From contig JBJHBG010000105.1 of assembly GCA_050485385.1 (NCBI GenBank), positions 1 through 17,964 on the forward strand: a stretch of 17,964 bases of DNA, read 5' to 3'. Below are positions 15,056 to 17,964 of the stretch, in pieces. The notes beneath the pieces are model-generated. The model saw only the letters and a list, made by a program, of their open reading frames with translations, searched no databases and had not been told where the DNA came from. The position numbers were made by a program, and so were the translations under genes. Origin of the DNA: RECO01 sp050485385. Lineage in GTDB: Bacteria; Pseudomonadota; Alphaproteobacteria; Geminicoccales; Geminicoccaceae. Positions within the stretch are counted from its first letter, which is position 1, and each line of letters opens with the position of its first letter.

Positions 15056-16283
15056 CCTGCACGTGGTCGTCGTCGGAGGCGGGGCCGTCGGCCTCGGCTG
15101 CGCCTTGTTCCTGCAGGCGGACGGCCATCGCGTCACCCTCATCGACCGCGCCGAGCCCGGCCAAGCGACCTCGCTCGGCAATGCCGGCATCATCTCGGTG
15201 CAGACCGTGCAGGCGACGGGCACGCCCGACGTGCTGCGGCAGCTCCCGAAGCTCCTCGTCGATGCCGAGAGCCCGTTGCGCATCCGCTGGCGCGACCTTT
15301 GGGCGACTGCCCCTTGGCTCCTGGCGTTTCTCGCGCACTGCCGGCCGGCGCCGGCAGCGGCGGCGGCACGTGCGCAGGTGGCGCTCTGCAGCCGCGCCGG
15401 TACCGCGTGGCAACTCCTCTTGCAGCGTTGCGGCGGCAACGACCGGGTGACGTGGAACGGCTGGCTGAAACTGGCCGAGAGCGAGGCCGAGGCGCGGAGC
15501 TACGATCACCCCCGCCGCCTGCTCGCCGAGGCCGGGCACGATGCGGAATGGCTGGACGGGGACGGGGTGGCGGAGTTGGAGCCGGCGCTGGCACCGCGCT
15601 TCGTGGGTGGGTTGTGGCTGAAGGGCAACGGGCAGGTCGACCGGCCGCACGAACTCCTTCGTATGTTCGCGGCGCGCTTCGTTGCCGACGGTGGCACGAT
15701 CGTGGCCGACGAGACGCGCGAGATCGACGTCGGCGGGGTGGGCGTCGTCGTGCGCGGTGCCGCCGGCGACCACGCCGCCGACCGGGCGGTGCTCGCCGCA
15801 GGGCCCTGGTCCGCGCGCCTCGCCCGCCGGCTCGGTTGCCGCGTGCGGCTCGTCGCCGAGCGCGGCTATCACCTGATGCTCGAGCAGGAGGCGACGCAGC
15901 TCCGTCGCGCCCTCTACTCCACCCGCCTCGGCTTCGCCCTGGCGCCGATGGGGCCCTATCTGCGCCTGACCCACGGCGCCGAGATCGCTCGGCTGGATAC
16001 GCCCCCGGACGAGCGCCGTATCCGCCGCCTCCTGCCCGAGGTGCGCCGCTGGCTGCCGACGGCGTCGGTCGAGGTCGCGTCCAGTTGGCTGGGGCGACGC
16101 CCGTCGACGCCCGACAGCCTGCCGGTGATCGGCCCGGCACCGGCATCGGCCAAGGTCATCCTCGCCTACGGCCACAACCATGTGGGGCTGACGCAAGGAC
16201 CGATTACCGGGAGGCTGGTCGCGGACCTGGTTGCCGGACGCGCGCCCGAGATCGATCTGCGGCCCTACGCGCCGGACCGCTGA
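15048..16283 (+). CDS. FAD-dependent oxidoreductase, DadA/DAO-like
   Basis: A 411-residue FAD-dependent oxidoreductase of the DAO fold. The N-terminus VVVVGGGAVGLGCALFLQADGHRVTLID shows the dinucleotide-binding GxGxxG (10-15) and the acidic residue Asp33 that binds the ribose. SLGNAG at 43-47 resembles the S-x-x-N-A-G signature of D-amino-acid dehydrogenases. The C-terminal TPDSLPVIGPAP plus YGHNHVGLTQGPITGRLVADLV closes the FAD site. Likely substrates are D-amino acids or related imino/hydroxyproline compounds, with electrons passed to the respiratory chain. No signal peptide is seen. It starts inside the end of the LysR gene. The exact substrate cannot be told, so I give no gene symbol. Confidence 0.88.
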   Translation: MDSLHVVVVGGGAVGLGCALFLQADGHRVTLIDRAEPGQATSLGNAGIISVQTVQATGTPDVLRQLPKLLVDAESPLRIRWRDLWATAPWLLAFLAHCRPAPAAAAARAQVALCSRAGTAWQLLLQRCGGNDRVTWNGWLKLAESEAEARSYDHPRRLLAEAGHDAEWLDGDGVAELEPALAPRFVGGLWLKGNGQVDRPHELLRMFAARFVADGGTIVADETREIDVGGVGVVVRGAAGDHAADRAVLAAGPWSARLARRLGCRVRLVAERGYHLMLEQEATQLRRALYSTRLGFALAPMGPYLRLTHGAEIARLDTPPDERRIRRLLPEVRRWLPTASVEVASSWLGRRPSTPDSLPVIGPAPASAKVILAYGHNHVGLTQGPITGRLVADLVAGRAPEIDLRPYAPDR

Positions 16284-16392
16284 GGGTGCAGGCGGAAACG
16301 GGCAGGGCAGGTCGCTGGTGGCCCTCTGCAACACCCGGCCGTCGGGATCGAGCGACCCGGCGGCGCGCGTCGAAAAAACTTCGAGAAAGGTG

Positions 16393-16421
16393 TTGCGCCG
16401 CCGGAACCGGCCCCATATAAG
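16393..16421 (+). promoter_or_regulatory. rRNA operon promoter
   Basis: TTGCGC (16393-16398), exactly 17 bases, then TATAAG (16416-16421), followed by a GC-rich discriminator (CCCCGTCAC). It is preceded by an A-rich UP-like stretch (16372-16378). Position about 300 bases ahead of the 16S gene is typical for alphaproteobacterial rrn promoters, whose -10 is often TATAA/G-like with a C-rich discriminator suited to stringent control. Transcription would start near 16428. Confidence 0.75.
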
Positions 16422-16451
16422 CCCCGTCACTCGCGGCGGCGACGTCGCGGC

Positions 16452-16475
16452 GGGCCGAAATCGGCCCCGTTTTTT
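16452..16475 (+). terminator. Terminator-like hairpin just after the rrn promoter
   Basis: GGGCCG (16452-16457) and CGGCCC (16462-16467) form a six-pair stem with an AAAT loop, followed by CG and six T (16470-16475). It lies only about 25 bases after the predicted rrn start, so it would act within the nascent leader, as an attenuator or as a block to read-through from the upstream gene. The stem is short, and rrn antitermination could override it. Confidence 0.5.
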
Positions 16476-16583
16476 GGACATCGTTGGTATTGGGAAGGGA
16501 TATGCAGGCGGCGGTCCTGGAGGGTCGTTTGTCTGTGTTGTCCTGAGCCATCATGGTTTTGGTTGGCCTTTTTGGGCTGGGCT

Positions 16584-16663
16584 TTCGGGCTTGGTTTGGA
16601 AGGGTTGGTCAATTCCTTGTGGTTTCGGAACGCAGCGTAACGGGTCGGGCCTTCGGGCTTGGT
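16584..16663 (+). repeat. Direct repeat in the rrn leader
   Basis: TTCGGGCTTGGT occurs at 16584-16595 and again at 16652-16663, 68 bases apart, both within G/T-rich sequence. The second copy sits in GGGCC-TTCGGGCTTGG, which can form a small hairpin. Confidence 0.5.
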
Positions 16664-16675
16664 GCGGGGGACGTG

Positions 16676-16686
16676 TGTCTTTTGCA
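16676..16686 (+). promoter_or_regulatory. Possible boxA-like antitermination site
   Basis: TGTCTTTTGCA lies about 30 bases before the 16S gene and resembles the boxA consensus TGCTCTTTAACA with one gap and two changes. Such sites recruit NusB/S10 to rRNA transcripts. The match is loose. Confidence 0.3.
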
Positions 16687-16715
16687 CTGGGTTTTGGGGG
16701 TTTCGGTGCCTGGAT

Positions 16716-17964
<1,249 letters not shown>

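Larger units (their letters stand above)
16284..16715 (+). other. Intergenic region: oxidoreductase end to 16S, rrn control region and leader
   Basis: 432 bases without a convincing protein gene. The first part (16284-16380) is GC-rich. It has an eight-pair hairpin at 16339-16363 (CCGTCGGG/CCCGGCGG with one G-U pair) that may end the oxidoreductase transcript. TCGAA-N5-TTCGA at 16370-16384 includes an A-run that could act as an UP element. Then come the rrn promoter (16393-16421), the palindrome GCGACGTCGC (16439-16448), a terminator-like hairpin (16452-16475) and a leader strongly enriched in G and T up to the 16S gene. Open frames across it have no coding character. Confidence 0.7.

Noticed and set aside
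16474..16506. Second rrn promoter (TTGGAC and TATGCA) after the terminator-like hairpin
   Set aside because: The spacing is about 21 bases, too long for a normal sigma-70 promoter. I keep the 17-base-spaced element at 16393-16421.

Overview
The window comes from a GC-rich alphaproteobacterium. The partial 16S rRNA gene at the right end carries alphaproteobacterial hallmarks (a short variable helix before the 515 region, and the GTAGAGGTGAAATTCGTAGAT signature). The protein families, especially the alphaproteobacterial-type GluRS, point to a Rhodospirillales-like lineage. I cannot name a genus from sequence alone.

Layout, left to right. (1) The end of a sugar-type ABC transporter operon: the last 44 codons of an RbsC-like permease, then a periplasmic substrate-binding protein (+ strand). 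(2) A minus-strand housekeeping block read right to left: citramalate synthase cimA, the RNA methyltransferase trmJ, an unlisted 52-residue single-span membrane protein, then ribosomal protein S4 (rpsD), which has its own clear promoter and an intrinsic terminator. (3) A plus-strand signalling pair: a PAS-like/GGDEF/EAL c-di-GMP protein followed 24 bases later by a stand-alone BLUF blue-light receptor, with a CtrA-like box upstream. (4) An SDR oxidoreductase convergent with an XRE/MmyB-type regulator, which diverges from a Tat-exported alpha/beta hydrolase. (5) A minus-strand operon nadE-gltX-cysS with overlapping or tightly spaced genes. (6) A plus-strand LysR regulator overlapping a DadA-like FAD amino-acid oxidase. 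(7) A 432-base region with a strong rrn promoter, a terminator-like hairpin just downstream of it and a strikingly G/T-rich leader, then about 1.25 kb of 16S rRNA running off the window.

Most of the window is ordinary chromosomal core. The best candidates for less-described biology are the BLUF + GGDEF/EAL pair (a plausible two-protein blue-light/c-di-GMP switch, perhaps under CtrA), the terminator-like element and G/T-skewed leader of the rRNA operon, a GluRS lacking an internal segment of about 45-50 residues, and dyads between the divergent gene pairs. I see no CRISPR array, insertion sequence, prophage or tRNA gene. Assignments are from reading the sequence and from family knowledge; no database search was run.
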